NCBI GenBank assembly: GCA_012841175.1
Contig: DUVG01000254.1
Span: forward strand, 1-14,856
Length of the DNA stretch: 14,856 bases
DNA from: Clostridium sp.
Lineage (GTDB): Bacteria > Bacillota > Clostridia > Acetivibrionales > Acetivibrionaceae
Reading direction: 5' to 3'
Below the pieces are notes generated by a model. It was not told the origin of the DNA. It saw only the letters and a program-made list of their open reading frames with translations, and did not search any database. Positions 14,152-14,856 of the stretch are shown in pieces (the first letter of the stretch is position 1; every line of letters begins with the position of its first letter). The position numbers and the translations under genes are program-made.

Positions 14152-14856
14152 ATGAAGCAATATTTAGAAATTGAAAGTGTTTTTGGGAGAGAAATTATTG
14201 ACTCAAGGGGAAATCCTACTGTAGAAGTAGAGGTAATCGCAGAAGGTGGTTTTGTAGGAAGAGCAGCAGTTCCATCAGGAGCTTCAACAGGTGCTTTTGA
14301 AGCAGTAGAATTAAGAGATGGTGATAAAGAAAGATATCTTGGAAAAGGTGTAACAAAGGCAGTAGATAATGTTAATAATATTATTGCGCCAGAAGTTGAA
14401 GGAATGAATGTTTTTGATCAAACTGCAATTGATAAATTAATGATTGCGTTAGATGGCACACCAAACAAATCAAAATTAGGTGCAAATGCAATATTAGGAG
14501 TTTCACTTGCTACTGCAAAAGCTGCAGCAGAAGCTCTTGGATTGAGTTTATACCAATACATTGGTGGAGTTAACTCAAAAGTACTTCCAGTTCCAATGAT
14601 GAATATAATAAATGGAGGACAACACGCAGACAACAGTGTTAATATCCAAGAATTTATGATAATGCCTGTTGGTGCAAAATCTTTTAAAGGTGCACTTCAA
14701 ATGTGTGCAGAAGTATTCCATAACTTAAAAAGTGTATTAAAAGCTAAAGGATATAGCACAGCTGTTGGTGATGAGGGAGGATTTGCTCCAAATCTTAAGA
14801 CAGACGAAGAAGCTATTCAAGTTATATTAGAGGCAGTTGAAAAAGCAGGGTACAAG
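14152..14856 (+). CDS. eno: Enolase (phosphopyruvate hydratase), N-terminal 235 residues
   Basis: The frame opens at ATG 14152 behind AAGGGAGAG and runs off the right edge without a stop; 235 of the usual ~430 residues are seen. Enolase is the cytoplasmic glycolytic enzyme that interconverts 2-phosphoglycerate and phosphoenolpyruvate with Mg2+. Recognised by IIDSRGNPTVEVEV (15-28), VPSGASTGAFEAVELRDGD (40-58), NAILGVSLATAKAAA (112-126), the active-site loop NIINGGQHADN with its His, QEFMIMP with the catalytic-region Glu, and VGDEGGFAPNL. It reads GGQHADNSVNIQEF where many bacteria have GG(S/E)HADNNVDIQEF, a mild variation. It is transcribed from its own tandem promoters with a structured leader, and does not appear to be in an operon with gap/pgk in this window. 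Confidence 0.98.
   Translation, partial: MKQYLEIESVFGREIIDSRGNPTVEVEVIAEGGFVGRAAVPSGASTGAFEAVELRDGDKERYLGKGVTKAVDNVNNIIAPEVEGMNVFDQTAIDKLMIALDGTPNKSKLGANAILGVSLATAKAAAEALGLSLYQYIGGVNSKVLPVPMMNIINGGQHADNSVNIQEFMIMPVGAKSFKGALQMCAEVFHNLKSVLKAKGYSTAVGDEGGFAPNLKTDEEAIQVILEAVEKAGYK

Noticed and set aside
1..14856. CRISPR array, insertion sequence or prophage boundary
   Set aside because: No regularly spaced direct repeats, transposase, integrase or att-like repeats seen; base composition and gene style are uniform.

Overview
The window is uniformly AT-rich and looks like chromosomal DNA from a Gram-positive anaerobe of the class Clostridia. Reasons: strong AGGAGG-type ribosome sites, TTGACA/TATAAT-like promoters, clostridial-type enolase and PilT sequences, and tight operons with overlapping genes. 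I cannot name the species. No transposon, CRISPR array, tRNA or rRNA is visible.

Layout. (1) Bases 1-912, minus strand: 5' part of a secreted surface protein with an Ig-like end, running off the left edge. (2) Bases 913-1140: divergent control region with palindromes and an unusually placed promoter. (3) Bases 1141-7844: five co-directional genes forming a membrane-linked module: a membrane-anchored transglutaminase-fold protein, an ~8-TM protein, a MoxR-type AAA+ ATPase, a DUF58 protein and a ~6-TM protein. MoxR ATPases are generally thought to act on vWA-type partners, and DUF58 has that fold, so the module probably remodels or matures something at the membrane. The transglutaminase-like domain has lost its catalytic Cys and His, so it is more likely a binding module than an enzyme. 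(4) Bases 7867-9528: a cytoplasmic LacI-type sugar-sensor protein without a DNA-binding domain, ending in a histidine-kinase-like H-box helix but without an ATPase domain.

(5) Bases 9618-11937: two tandem PilT retraction-ATPase genes, 71% identical by hand count. The second has lost the first His of the His box and the Arg of the AIRNLIRE motif. They are separated by a terminator and a strong sigma-A promoter. The first has a sigma-D (FliA)-like promoter. (6) Bases 12033-12209: a 58-aa zinc-ribbon protein followed by a clean terminator. (7) Bases 12349-13461: a three-TM S41-type protease lacking a PDZ domain. (8) Bases 13542-13853: a ComFB-family protein whose upstream region carries the same TTCCGATAA sigma-D-like element as the first pilT. 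(9) Bases 14152-14856: 5' part of enolase, behind tandem promoters and a structured leader of roughly 150 nt.

The best candidates for something new are the membrane module with its inactive transglutaminase and apparently leaderless start, the truncated LacI-sensor/H-box protein, and the diverged second PilT. Possible shared sigma-D-like control of pilT and comFB would tie the right half to motility and cyclic-dinucleotide signalling; this is inference.
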